NCBI RefSeq assembly: GCF_013839445.1
Contig: NZ_JACDIT010000012.1
Span: 37,315-101,314 of the forward strand
DNA: 64,000 nucleotides
DNA from: Chthonobacter albigriseus
GTDB taxonomy: Bacteria; Pseudomonadota; Alphaproteobacteria; Rhizobiales; Pleomorphomonadaceae
Direction of reading: 5' to 3'
Of the stretch, positions 52,552 through 61,800 are shown one piece after another (within the stretch, counting starts at the first letter, position 1; each line of letters starts with the position of its first letter). The notes under the pieces are model-generated. The model was not told the DNA's origin, searched no databases, and saw only the letters and a program-made list of their open reading frames with translations. The position numbers were made by a program, and so were the translations under genes.

Positions 52552-53799
52552 ATGACCATCAAGAGCGATGCCGTGCCCGAGACCAAGGGCACGAGCGACA
52601 CCGGCCGCGCCCTCGGCGAGTTGATGACCGCTTTCGAGAGCTTCAAGGAAACCAACGACGAGCGCCTCGCAGCCCTGGAACGCCGTTCGGCCGACGTGCT
52701 GACGGAGGAGAAGCTCGGCCGCATCAACGACGCGATCGACCGCCAGCAGAACCGGCTCGACCGCCTGACGCTGAAGGCCGGCCGTCCGCAACTGGACGGG
52801 CGCCGCGCCGGATTCGACGCGCTGGACCTGGAACACCGCACCGCGTTCGACACCTATGTGCGGACCGGTGTGGAAGGCAACCTGCGTGCCCTCGAGGCCA
52901 AGGCCATGTCGGCCGGCAGCGGCGTCGACGGCGGCTTCGTGGTGACGCCGGTGATCGAGGACGAGATCGGCCGCCGCCTCGCCGCCATCTCGCCGATCCG
53001 CTCGATCGCCTCGGTGCGGCCGGTGTCGGTGGGCACCTTCAAGAAGCCCTACCGCACCACCGGTCCGGCGGTCGGCTGGGTGGGTGAAACGGCCGCCCGG
53101 CCGCAGACCAACAGCCCGGTGCTGGCCGAGCTGAGCTTCCCGACCATGGAGCTCTACGCCATGCCGTCCGCGACGCAGATGCTGCTCGACGACGCCGCGG
53201 TGGACATCGACCAGTGGCTGGTGGAGGAGATCGAGCTCGCCTTCGCCACGCAGGAGGGCCAGGCCTTCGTCTCCGGCGACGGCGTCAGCCGCCCGCGCGG
53301 CTTCCTCCAGGTCCCGACGGTGGCCGAGGCGAGTTGGGTCTGGGGCAGCCTCGGCTATCTCGTCACCGGCGTCTCCGGCAACTGGGCCGCCTCGAACCCC
53401 TCGGACGTTTTGGTGGACCTGGTCTACGCGCTGAAGGCCGGCTACCGGCAGAACGGCTCGTGGGTGATGAACCGCAAGCTGCAGGCGGCCGTCCGCAAGT
53501 TCAAGGACAGCGCGGGCAACTACCTCTGGCAGCCCCCGGCGACGGCCGACACTCGCGCCACGCTGATGGGCTTCCCGCTGGTGGAAGCCGAGGACATGCC
53601 CGATGTGGCCGCCAACAGCCTGTCGATCGCCTTCGGCGACTTCCGCCGCGGCTACCTGATCGTCGACCGGCTCGGCACCCGCGTGCTGCGCGACCCCTAC
53701 AGCGCCAAGCCCTACGTGCTGTTCTACACGACCAAGCGCGTCGGCGGCGGCGTGCAGGACTTCGACGCCATCAAGCTGCTGAAATTCGGCACGGCCTGA
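52552..53799 (+). CDS. GTA major capsid protein (gp5-like, HK97 fold)
   Basis: Shell protein of 415 residues. The N-terminal 85 residues form a charged helix (delta/scaffold domain, e.g. FKETNDERLAALERRSADVL) that is expected to be removed by the protease; the HK97 body starts near AGSGVDGGFVVTPVIEDEIG and includes WVGETAARPQTNSP, NRKLQAAVRKFKDSAGNYLW and DFRRGYLIVDRLG. The 752-base reading frame is uninterrupted and ends with a 112-base gap before the connector gene. Confidence 0.94.
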   Translation: MTIKSDAVPETKGTSDTGRALGELMTAFESFKETNDERLAALERRSADVLTEEKLGRINDAIDRQQNRLDRLTLKAGRPQLDGRRAGFDALDLEHRTAFDTYVRTGVEGNLRALEAKAMSAGSGVDGGFVVTPVIEDEIGRRLAAISPIRSIASVRPVSVGTFKKPYRTTGPAVGWVGETAARPQTNSPVLAELSFPTMELYAMPSATQMLLDDAAVDIDQWLVEEIELAFATQEGQAFVSGDGVSRPRGFLQVPTVAEASWVWGSLGYLVTGVSGNWAASNPSDVLVDLVYALKAGYRQNGSWVMNRKLQAAVRKFKDSAGNYLWQPPATADTRATLMGFPLVEAEDMPDVAANSLSIAFGDFRRGYLIVDRLGTRVLRDPYSAKPYVLFYTTKRVGGGVQDFDAIKLLKFGTA

Positions 53800-53911
53800 T
53801 CTCCCTCCCGTCCCGGACGGGCCGTCCGAACGGCGGCCCCGCCGACCTCCTCCCCCGGCGGGGCCGCCACCTCCTTCCCTGTCCCGTTTTGCGTATCGAA
53901 AGGACAACGCC

Positions 53912-54478
53912 ATGCCCGTGCGCATGATTCTCGCGCCGCTGATCGAGCCGGTCTCGCTCGCCGAACTGAAGGACCACCTCCGCATCGACCATGCCGAGGA
54001 GGACGCCGTGCTGATCACCCTGACGGTGGTGGCCCGCGCCGCGATCGAGCGGCTGGCCCGCAAGGCCATGATCACCCAGACCTTCCGCCTGTTCCTCGAC
54101 GCCTGGCCGGAGAGCGGCGTCGTCAGCCTGCCGCACGCCCCGGTGCAGAGCGTGCCGGCGGTGCGCGTCTTCGCCGGCGGATCGATGCAGACGCTGGACC
54201 TTGCCGGCTTCCAGCTGGATGCGGTGAGCGACCCGGCTCGCCTCGTCGCGCTCGGCACGGCGCCGCAGCCTGAGCGGCCGATCGCCGGCATCGAGGTGGA
54301 CATGGTGGTCGGCTTCGGCAGTGCCGCCGCCGACGTGCCGGCGCCGCTGCGCCAGGCGGTGAAGCTGCTCGCCGCCCGCTGGTACGAGAACCGCGGCGAC
54401 GGTCCGGGATCGGTGGACATCCCTGACGAGATCCTTGCCATCGCCGCCGACTACCGCACCCGCAGGCTGGTGGCATGA
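53912..54478 (+). CDS. GTA head-tail connector / adaptor protein (gp6-like)
   Basis: An adaptor of 188 residues: VSLAELKDHLRIDHAEEDAV near the start is the head-tail connector signature (phage gp6 family), and APLRQAVKLLAARWYENRGD at the end is the matching C-terminal helix. It bridges the portal to the tail. Its last four bases overlap the next gene, which is the tail-terminator type; the head-closure (gp7) gene usually lying between them is missing here. Confidence 0.9.
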   Translation: MPVRMILAPLIEPVSLAELKDHLRIDHAEEDAVLITLTVVARAAIERLARKAMITQTFRLFLDAWPESGVVSLPHAPVQSVPAVRVFAGGSMQTLDLAGFQLDAVSDPARLVALGTAPQPERPIAGIEVDMVVGFGSAAADVPAPLRQAVKLLAARWYENRGDGPGSVDIPDEILAIAADYRTRRLVA

Positions 54479-54885
54479 CCCGCCCGACGGCCGCGCTGGC
54501 GGAGGTGCAGACCGCGATCCGGTCTGCGCTGAAGGCGGACGCGGCCCTCGGCACGCTGGTGCAGGGCCGCATCCACGACGGGCCGCCGAAGACCTCGGTG
54601 ACGCCCTGGCTTTCCATCGGGGAGGGCCGGACGCTGAACTGGGGCCACGGCGACGCCGAGGGCGCGCGGCTTCAGCTGACGCTGGAGGCGCTCGCTACCG
54701 ACGACGATCGCAGCCGCGTGCTGGCCATCGCCGACCGCGCCGCGGCGGTGGTGGAGGGGGCCAACCTCGCCGTTCCCGGCGGCACGGTGGTGCTGGTGCG
54801 CCTCGGCGCCGCCCGCGTGGAGCGGCTGCGCGACGGCCGCACCTGGCGCGCCCGCCTCGCCGTCGACGTGCTGATCGACGGCTGA
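54475..54885 (+). CDS. GTA tail terminator-like protein (gp8-like, DUF3168)
   Basis: A 136-residue DUF3168 protein: QTAIRSALKADAALGTLVQG, IHDGPPKTSVTPWLSIGEGR and WRARLAVDVLIDG are the recognised blocks. DUF3168 members cap the tail tube in siphovirus-like particles. Overlaps the connector gene by ATGA; the tail-tube gene follows after 28 bases. Confidence 0.9.
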   Translation: MTRPTAALAEVQTAIRSALKADAALGTLVQGRIHDGPPKTSVTPWLSIGEGRTLNWGHGDAEGARLQLTLEALATDDDRSRVLAIADRAAAVVEGANLAVPGGTVVLVRLGAARVERLRDGRTWRARLAVDVLIDG

Positions 54886-54913
54886 ACCGACACGACCCAC
54901 AAGGAGACGAACC

Positions 54914-55327
54914 ATGGCCGCGCAGCGCGGACGCGATCTGCTTTTGAAACTGGACACCACCGGCGCCGGCGTGTTCGCCACGGCCGCGGGCCTGCGCGCC
55001 CGCCGCATCGCCTTCGGGGCCGGCACCGTCGACGTGACGGACGCCGACAGCCCCGGCCGCTGGCGGGAGCTGATCGAGGGCGCCGGCCTGCGCCGGGCCA
55101 GCGTCGCCGGCTCCGGCGTGTTCCGCGACGCCGCCGCCGACGCCACTGTGCGGCAGGTGTTCTTCGACGGGCTGCTGCGGACCTGGCAGGTGGTGATTCC
55201 CGATTTCGGGATCATCCAGGGGCCGTTCCAACTGACCGCGCTGGAGTATGCCGGCACCCACGACGGCGAGGTGACCTACGAGCTGGCGCTCGAATCGGCC
55301 GGCCAGCTCACCTTCACGGCGGTCTGA
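54914..55327 (+). CDS. GTA major tail (tube) protein (gp9-like)
   Basis: A 137-residue tail tube protein of the TP901-1 type: GRDLLLKLDTTG, RARRIAFGAGTVDVTDADSP, WRELIEGAGLRRASVAGSG and EYAGTHDGEVTYELALESAG. Polymerises into the tail tube. ACAAGGAGA ribosome site ahead of the ATG. Confidence 0.92.
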   Translation: MAAQRGRDLLLKLDTTGAGVFATAAGLRARRIAFGAGTVDVTDADSPGRWRELIEGAGLRRASVAGSGVFRDAAADATVRQVFFDGLLRTWQVVIPDFGIIQGPFQLTALEYAGTHDGEVTYELALESAGQLTFTAV

Positions 55328-55330
55328 GCC

Positions 55331-55717
55331 ATGGCCAACCGATACCGCGGAGACGTGGAGGCGATCATTGCCGGCGAACGGCGCGTGATGCGCCTGACGC
55401 TGGGCGCGCTCGCCGAGCTGGAGACCGCCTTCGGGGCGGAGGACATGGCCGACCTCGCCCGCCGCCTGGGCTCTGGGACGCTGAAGGCCCGCGACGCGGT
55501 CCGCATCGTCGCCGCCGGGCTTCGCGGCGCCGGCGAGCCGGTGACCGACGCGGAGGTGGCCGCGCTGCCGATCGACGGCGGCGCGCCGGCCTGGGCGGCG
55601 CTGGTGGTGCGCCTGATCGCCGAGACGTTCGGCGGCGCTTCGGAAACAGGGGAGGGCGTCGACGCCGCCCCTTTGGACCGCCCGGTGAGCCGCAGCCCTT
55701 CCCCTGGGACGACGTGA
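55331..55717 (+). CDS. GTA tail assembly protein (gp10-like)
   Basis: A 128-residue protein: RMTLGALAELETAF-like core (here MRLTLGALAELETAFGAEDM) with KARDAVRIVAAGLRGAGEPV, the GTA gp10 family, which acts as a tail assembly chaperone. The last 25 residues are variable. Overlaps the small chaperone gene by GTGA. Confidence 0.88.
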   Translation: MANRYRGDVEAIIAGERRVMRLTLGALAELETAFGAEDMADLARRLGSGTLKARDAVRIVAAGLRGAGEPVTDAEVAALPIDGGAPAWAALVVRLIAETFGGASETGEGVDAAPLDRPVSRSPSPGTT

Positions 55718-55881
55718 TCGCCTTCGGCTACCGCGTGCTGCGCCTTTCCCCCGACGCCTTCTGGGCGATGACGCCGCGCGAACTGGCGGCCGCCATCGGC
55801 CGGCCTGCCGCGCCGATGGACCGGGGCCGTATGCGCTCCCTGATGCAGGCATTCCCCGACAAGGAGACCGACCATGGATGA
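55714..55881 (+). CDS. GTA phage tail assembly chaperone (gp10.1-like, short)
   Basis: A 55-residue protein starting at GTG 55714: MIAFGYRVLRLSPDAFWAMT then PRELAAAIG. The pattern of a short helix with SPxxFWxMTPRELAAAI is the small tail assembly chaperone of GTAs, usually overlooked by gene finders because it is short and GTG-started. Overlaps gp10 by four bases and the tape-measure gene by eight. Confidence 0.82.
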   Translation: MIAFGYRVLRLSPDAFWAMTPRELAAAIGRPAAPMDRGRMRSLMQAFPDKETDHG

Positions 55882-56407
55882 ACCGGCCGATGGACTTGCC
55901 GGCGCGAAGGCCGCCGCCGACCCGCTGCTCGACACCATGCGCGACCTGGAGCGCGTGGCGGGCGGCTTCGGCAGCGCGCTGACCCGCGGGCTGAAGGCGG
56001 CGGTGGTGGACGGCAAGGCGCTGGACCAGGTGCTGCGCCAGCTGGCGCTGCGCATGTCCGGACAGGCGCTGGACGCCGCGCTCGCGCCGCTCGGCAACCT
56101 CGTCTCCGACGCGGTGGGCGGCCTGGCGCGCCAAGTGATCCCCTTCGCCAAAGGCGGCGTGGTGGCGGCGCCCACCTACTTTCCGATGGACGGCGGCCGC
56201 ATGGGTCTGGCGGGGGAGGCGGGGGCGGAGGCGATCCTGCCGCTGGCTCGCGGCGCGGACGGCCGGCTCGGCGTACGCACGGACGGCGGCGGCGTCAACG
56301 TCACCTTCAACGTCACCGCGGGCGACGCGGCGAGCTTCCGTCGATCGGAAGCGCAGGTGACTGCAATGCTAGCCCGCGCCGTCGGACGGGGACGGCGCGG
56401 GCTATAG
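55874..56407 (+). CDS. GTA short tail tape measure protein (gp11-like)
   Basis: A 177-residue protein: helix-rich N-terminus (LDTMRDLERVAGGFGSALTR) and a C-terminal RQVIPFAKGGVVAAPTYFPM, GEAGAEAILPLARGADG block, which is the common end of phage tape measure proteins. Its shortness fits the short tails of GTA particles. It is followed by an antisense DUF465 gene instead of the distal tail gene. Confidence 0.88.
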   Translation: MDEPADGLAGAKAAADPLLDTMRDLERVAGGFGSALTRGLKAAVVDGKALDQVLRQLALRMSGQALDAALAPLGNLVSDAVGGLARQVIPFAKGGVVAAPTYFPMDGGRMGLAGEAGAEAILPLARGADGRLGVRTDGGGVNVTFNVTAGDAASFRRSEAQVTAMLARAVGRGRRGL

Positions 56408-56432
56408 CGACATGGCCCAACGAGGAGGGGGG

Positions 56433-56687
56433 TCAAGCCACGGCGCGTCTTTCGGCGGCGATGATGGCCGCGATCTCGTCCTTGAGGTTCACGCGTTGGC
56501 GCTTCAGGTCGCTGAACGCCTCGTCCGAGGCGGGTTCGATGAGGGACTCGATGCGGTGAATGCGCCGGTTGATCTCGTGATACGTGTCGGCGAGGTGCGC
56601 GAAGTGCGGGTTGGAGACCTTCAGCGTGTGAAGCGTCTCATGGTCGTCCGGGAACTCAGCAGCGAGTTCGTGCGGCGTGTGCGTCAT
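56433..56687 (-). CDS. DUF465 (YdcH-like) small helical protein
   Basis: An 84-residue helical protein with HFAHLADTYHEINRRIHRIE and LKRQRVNLKDEIAAIIAAER, the DUF465 coiled-coil pattern. Function unknown. It is antisense to, and located within, the GTA cluster between tape measure and distal tail genes, so it must have been placed there independently of the GTA genes. Confidence 0.88.
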   Translation of the reverse strand: MTHTPHELAAEFPDDHETLHTLKVSNPHFAHLADTYHEINRRIHRIESLIEPASDEAFSDLKRQRVNLKDEIAAIIAAERRAVA

Positions 56688-56858
56688 CGCATCCTCCCTT
56701 GTTCGTCAGTGAAGCAAGCCTGAGGCACCGCGATCCGCTTCGCCTTGAGGTGGATCAAAACAGCATCGAGCCCGACCGAAATCGCGCGAGCCGCCTCCAC
56801 GGTGGACCGGCTGGCGGCGGGCGTCTTCGACCTTTCCCCGAACCCCAAGGAGGACCCC

Positions 56859-57497
56859 ATGGCCGAGATTCCGGCCTTCCACGAGGTCGCGTTCCCGCTT
56901 TCCGTCGCCCTCGGCGCGAGCGGCGGACCGGAGCGGCGCACCGAGATCGTGACGCTCGCCTCCGGCCGCGAGGTGCGCAACACGCGCTGGGCCGACAGCC
57001 GCCGTCGCTACGACGCGGGCTCCGGCGTCAAGTCGCTCGACGACCTCCATGCGGTGATCGCCTTCTTCGAGGAGCGCCGCGGCCGCCTGCACGGCTTCCG
57101 CTTCCGCGACCGCGCGGACTTCAAGTCCTGCGCGCCGGGCGCCAGTCCGGCGGCCGGCGACCAGCGCATCGGCACCGGCGACGGCGCGACGCGCAGCTTC
57201 CAGCTGGCGAAGACCTACGGCGCCGCCTTCGCGCCCTACGTCCGCACGATCGGCAAGCCGGTGGCCGGCAGCGTGACGGCCGCGGTGGGCGGAACGGTGA
57301 AGCCGGTGACGGTGGACGCCGCGATGGGGCTGGTCACCTTCGCGCTCGCCGACACGCCGCCGCCCGGCGCCGCGGTGACCGCCGGCTTCCTGTTCGACGT
57401 GCCGGTGCGATTCGACACCGACCAGCTGGTGGTGAACCTCTCCACCTTCGCCGCCGGCGAGATCCCCGCCATCCCGCTCGTGGAGATCCGCCCGTGA
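56859..57497 (+). CDS. GTA distal tail protein (gp12-like, DUF2460)
   Basis: A 212-residue DUF2460 protein: AFHEVAFPLSVALGASGGPE, RNTRWADSRRRYDAGSG, DDLHAVIAFFEERRGRLHGF and RFRDRADFKSC are the classic blocks. Forms the distal tail ring. ATG at 56859 is preceded by AAGGAGG. The frame is open upstream for 38 codons but these overlap the DUF465 promoter region. Overlaps gp13 by four bases. Confidence 0.93.
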   Translation: MAEIPAFHEVAFPLSVALGASGGPERRTEIVTLASGREVRNTRWADSRRRYDAGSGVKSLDDLHAVIAFFEERRGRLHGFRFRDRADFKSCAPGASPAAGDQRIGTGDGATRSFQLAKTYGAAFAPYVRTIGKPVAGSVTAAVGGTVKPVTVDAAMGLVTFALADTPPPGAAVTAGFLFDVPVRFDTDQLVVNLSTFAAGEIPAIPLVEIRP

Positions 57498-58363
57498 GAA
57501 CCCTGCCGACGAGCTTCGCCGCCCACGCGGCGGGAGCCGCGACGACGATCGCCACCGCCTGGATCCTCGCCCGCACCGACGGCGTGACGCTGGGCTTCAC
57601 CGACCACGACCGCCCGCTCCTCGTGGAGGGGGTTCCTTGCGAGCCCGCCTCCGGCTTCGACCGCACGTCCGCCACCGCCCACGCCGGATTCGCGGTGGGC
57701 GAGGAGGAGGTGATGGGCGCGCTGACCTCCGACCGGATCACGGATGCCGACCTGCTTGCCGGACTCTACGACGGGGCGGCGGTGGAGGTGCGCGCGCTCG
57801 ACTGGCGCAACCCGGCCGAAAGCGTGCTCTTGCGCGCCGGCACCATCGGCGAGGTGCTGCTGGTGGACGGTGCCTTCCGCGCCGAGGTGCGCGGGCCGGC
57901 GTCCGTGCTGGAGCAGGCCACCGGCCGCCTTTTTGCGCGCACCTGCGACGCCGAACTCGGCGACGCCCGCTGCGGCGTGCCGCTCGCCGGCTTCACCCAC
58001 GCCGCGACCGTGGCGGAGACCGACGGCCCCGGCCGGCTGCGCGTGGAGGGCGTGGAGGCCGTTCCGGCCGGCCGCTTCACCCGCGGCCGGATCGCGATCG
58101 GCGGCCGGACGCTGATGATCGCCGCCCACCGGGCCGACGAGACGGGCGTCTGGATCACGCTGTGGAAGCCGCTCGCGGCGGAGCCGCCCGCCGGCACGCC
58201 GGCGACGCTGACGGCCGGCTGCGACAAGCTCTTCCAGACCTGCCGCGACGTCTACGCCAACGCGGTGAACTTCCGCGGCTTCCCCCACATGCCCGGCAAC
58301 GACTTCGTGCTGAGCTTCGCCCGCAACGCCGGGGAGAACGACGGCGGGGTGACCGTGCCATGA
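57494..58363 (+). CDS. GTA tail hub protein (gp13-like, DUF2163)
   Basis: A 289-residue DUF2163 protein starting at GTG 57494. Blocks: TDGVTLGFTDHDRPLLVEGV, ALTSDRITDADLLAGLYDGA, RTCDAELGDARCGVPLAGF and AGCDKLFQTCRDVYANAVNF, RGFPHMPGNDFVL. The four Cys of the last two blocks form a metal (Fe-S) site in the related tail-tip proteins. Coupled by GTGA and ATGA-type overlaps to both neighbours. Confidence 0.93.
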   Translation: MRTLPTSFAAHAAGAATTIATAWILARTDGVTLGFTDHDRPLLVEGVPCEPASGFDRTSATAHAGFAVGEEEVMGALTSDRITDADLLAGLYDGAAVEVRALDWRNPAESVLLRAGTIGEVLLVDGAFRAEVRGPASVLEQATGRLFARTCDAELGDARCGVPLAGFTHAATVAETDGPGRLRVEGVEAVPAGRFTRGRIAIGGRTLMIAAHRADETGVWITLWKPLAAEPPAGTPATLTAGCDKLFQTCRDVYANAVNFRGFPHMPGNDFVLSFARNAGENDGGVTVP

Positions 58364-58794
58364 CGCCGACGCGCGAGATGATCGTCGCGGAGGCGCGGAG
58401 TTGGCTCGGCACGCCCTACCGGCACCAGGCCTCGCTGAAGGGCGTCGGCTGCGACTGCCTCGGGCTGGTGCGCGGGATCTGGCGCGCGTTCCACGGCGCC
58501 GAGCCCGAGCCGCTGCCCGCCTACGCGCCCGATTGGGCGGAGGCGACCGGCGGGGACAGCCTGATGGCGGCCGCCCGCCGCTGGCTGGTGGAGCGCGACG
58601 GCCGCGATTTCCAGCCCGGCGACGTGATCCTCTTCCGCTACCGCGAGAACCTCCCGGCCAAGCACGCCGCGGTGTGGATCGGCGACGGGCGCTTCATTCA
58701 TGCGCATGACGGGGCGGTGGTCTCGGAGGGAACGCTCGGCCCCTGGTGGGCCCGCCGCGTCGCCGGGGTGTTCGGGTGGCCGGGCGTCGGCTGA
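58360..58794 (+). CDS. GTA NlpC/P60 family peptidase (gp14-like)
   Basis: A 144-residue cell-wall peptidase domain: SWLGTPYRHQASLKGVGCDC with the catalytic Cys in GCDCLGLVRG and the His in NLPAKHAAVWIGDGRF. In GTAs and phages it is located at the tail tip and opens peptidoglycan on entry. Overlaps gp13 by ATGA. Confidence 0.93.
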   Translation: MTPTREMIVAEARSWLGTPYRHQASLKGVGCDCLGLVRGIWRAFHGAEPEPLPAYAPDWAEATGGDSLMAAARRWLVERDGRDFQPGDVILFRYRENLPAKHAAVWIGDGRFIHAHDGAVVSEGTLGPWWARRVAGVFGWPGVG

Positions 58795-58863
58795 CGCACC
58801 CCGACGACGCAACTGACCCGCCGCCGCCACCCCGCCTTCCTCTCCCTTCAGGAGCGAACCTCC

Positions 58864-61800
58864 ATGTCCTCTCTCATCCTCTCCACGGTCGGAGCGGCGG
58901 TCGGCAGCGTGTTCGGGCCGATCGGCACCATCGTCGGCCGGGCGATCGGCGGCCTGGCGGGCGCGGCGCTCGACCAGGCGCTGTTCGCGCCCGGCCGCGA
59001 CCGCTCGGTGGGCCGGCTCGCCGACCTGGAGGTGCAGGCCTCCACCGAGGGCGTCGCGGTGCCGCGCGTATTCGGCCGGGTGCGGATCGCCGGGCAGGTG
59101 ATCTGGGCGACGCGGTTGGAGGAGACGAGCCAGACCGAGCGCACCGGCGGCAAGGGCGGCGGCGGGCCGAAGGTGACCACCTTCTCCTACTACGCCAACA
59201 TGGCGGTGGGGCTCTGCGAAGGGCCGATCGCCCGCGTCGGCCGCGTCTGGGCCAACGGCGAGCCGCTGGACCTCTCCGGCATCCAGATGCGCGTCCACCG
59301 CGGCACCGAGGACCAGGGCGTCGATACGCTGATCGAGGCCAAGCAGGGGACGGGCAACGCGCCGGCCTATCGCGGGCTCGCCTACGTGGTGTTCGAGCGG
59401 CTGCCGCTGGAGGCCTTCGGCAACGCCCTGCCGCAGCTGACCTTCGAGGTCATCCGCCCGGTGGGCCGGCTGGAGCCGATGATCCGCGCGGTGACGCTGA
59501 TCCCCGGCGCGACCGAGTTCGGCTACGCGACCGGCGAGGTGCAGCAGCAGCTGGAGCCCGGCCGCGTGCTGGCCGAGAACCGCCACATCCTGACCGCGTC
59601 GAGCGACGTGATGGCCTCGCTCGACGAACTGACCGCGGTCTGCCCGAACCTGGAGCGGGTTGCGGTGGTGGTCGCCTGGTTCGGCAGCGACCTTCGCGCG
59701 GGCCACTGCACGCTGGCGCCCAAGGTGGAGTGGGCGGAGAAGACGACCACCGGGGCCACCTGGGAGGTGGCCGGCCTTGCGCGCGGCGACGCGGCGGTGG
59801 TGTCGCGGGTGGACGGCCTGCCGGCCTTCGGCGGCACGCCGAGCGACGCGTCGGTGCTGGCGCTGATCGCCGAATTGAAGGCGCGCGGGCTGAAGGTGAC
59901 GCTCTATCCCTTCGTGCTGATGGACGTGGCGAACGCCAACGCGCTGCCGGATCCCTACACCGGGCTCCCCGGGCAGCCGGTCTACCCCTGGCGCGGCCGC
60001 ATCACCGTGGACCCCGCGCCCGGCCGGCCGGGGAGCCCGGACGGCACCGCCGCCGCCACCGCGCAGGTGAACGCCTTCGTCGGCACCGCGAGCCCCGCCC
60101 AGTTCAGCGCATCGGGTCGCGCCGTGGTCTACGGCGGCCCGGCAGAATGGAGCTTCCGGCGCATGGTGCTGCACTACGCCCGGCTCTGTGCGATCGCCGG
60201 CGGCGTCGACACCTTCCTGATCGGCTCCGAACTGCGCGGGCTGACCTGGACGCGGGGCGGCGCCGGACAGGGCTACCCCTTCGTGACCGCGCTGAAGGCG
60301 CTGGCCGCCGACGTGAAAGGCATGCTCGGCCCCGGCACCGAGGTGAGTTACGCGGCGGACTGGACGGAGTGGTTCGGGCACCAGCCGGCGGACGGCTCCG
60401 GCGACGTCGCCTTCCACCTCGACCCGCTCTGGAGCGACCCCAACATCGACTTCGTCGGCATCGACGCCTATCCGCCGCTGACCGACTGGCGCGACGGCGA
60501 CCATCTGGACGCCACCGCCGCCGAGGGTCCGGCGGACCGGGAGTATCTGGCTGCAGGCGTCGCCGGAGGCGAGGGCTTCGACTGGTACTACGCCAGCGAC
60601 CTGGACCGCCGCGCGCAGGTGCGCACGCCGATCACCGACGGCGCAGCCGGCAAGCCCTGGGTGTTCCGCTTCAAGGATCTCGCGGGCTGGTGGGGCAACC
60701 GGCACTACGACCGGGTGGCCGGCGTGGAGCTCCCGACCCCGACCGGTTGGATCGCCGGCATGAAGCCGCTGCGCTTCACCGAACTCGGCTGCCCGGCGGT
60801 GGACGTCGGCGGCAACGAGCCGAACGTCTTCCCCGACCGGATCTCCTCCGAAGGCCGGGCTCCTCGCTTCTCTCACGCCTCGCGCGACGACGCCGTCCAG
60901 CGTCGCTGGGTGGAGGCGATGCTGAACCACTTCGACCCCGCCGCGCCCGGTTTCACTGGGGCCAACAACCCGCTTTCGCCCGTCGACGGGCGGCGGATGC
61001 TCGATCCGACGGCAAGCCACGTCTGGACCTGGGACGCCCGGCCGTTTCCGGCGTTTCCGCTTGCCCGGCAGGTCTGGGCCGACGCCCGCAACTGGGTGTC
61101 GGGCCATTGGCTCAACGGGCGGCTCGGCAACGCACCGCTCGACGATACCGTCGCCGACATGCTGGGAGCGGACGTCGACGTGGACAGCGACGGCCTGACG
61201 CCGGTGGTCGACGGTCTGGTGCTGGCCGGCCGCGCGCCGCCACGCTCGGTGCTGGAGCCGCTCGCCGGCGTGTTCCGCTTCCAGGTGACGGAGCGCGGCG
61301 CGACCCTGGTGTTCCGCGACCGGCCGAGCCGGATCGGCGCCGTCGTCGAATCGGACGACCTGGCCGAGGAGGACGGCGAGCCTGTGTTGGAGATCCGCCG
61401 CGGCCACGACGGCGAGGCGCCGACCGAGATCGCGGTGAGCTTCTCCGACACCGCCAACGAATTCCGCCAGACCAACGTCAGCGCCCGCCGCACCGGCCGC
61501 CAGCGGACCAGCGACGTGACGTTGCCGGTGACCGCGGCGGCCGAAGTGATGCAAGGCCACGTGGAGGCCGTGCTGCGCGACGGCGAGGCCGGCCGCGAAA
61601 CGGTGCGCTTCGCGCTGCCGCCGCAGCGCCTGGACGTAGAGGCGGGCGACGTGCTGCGGCTCGCAGCGGGTGCCCGCTCGCTCGACGTGCTGGTGGAACG
61701 CAGCGAGGACGGGCCGCTGCGCCGCTTGGAGGCGCGCGTGGTGGACCGCAGCATCCGCGCCCGCGCGGCGGTGCCCGACGATCGGATCGGCGGCTTCGCG

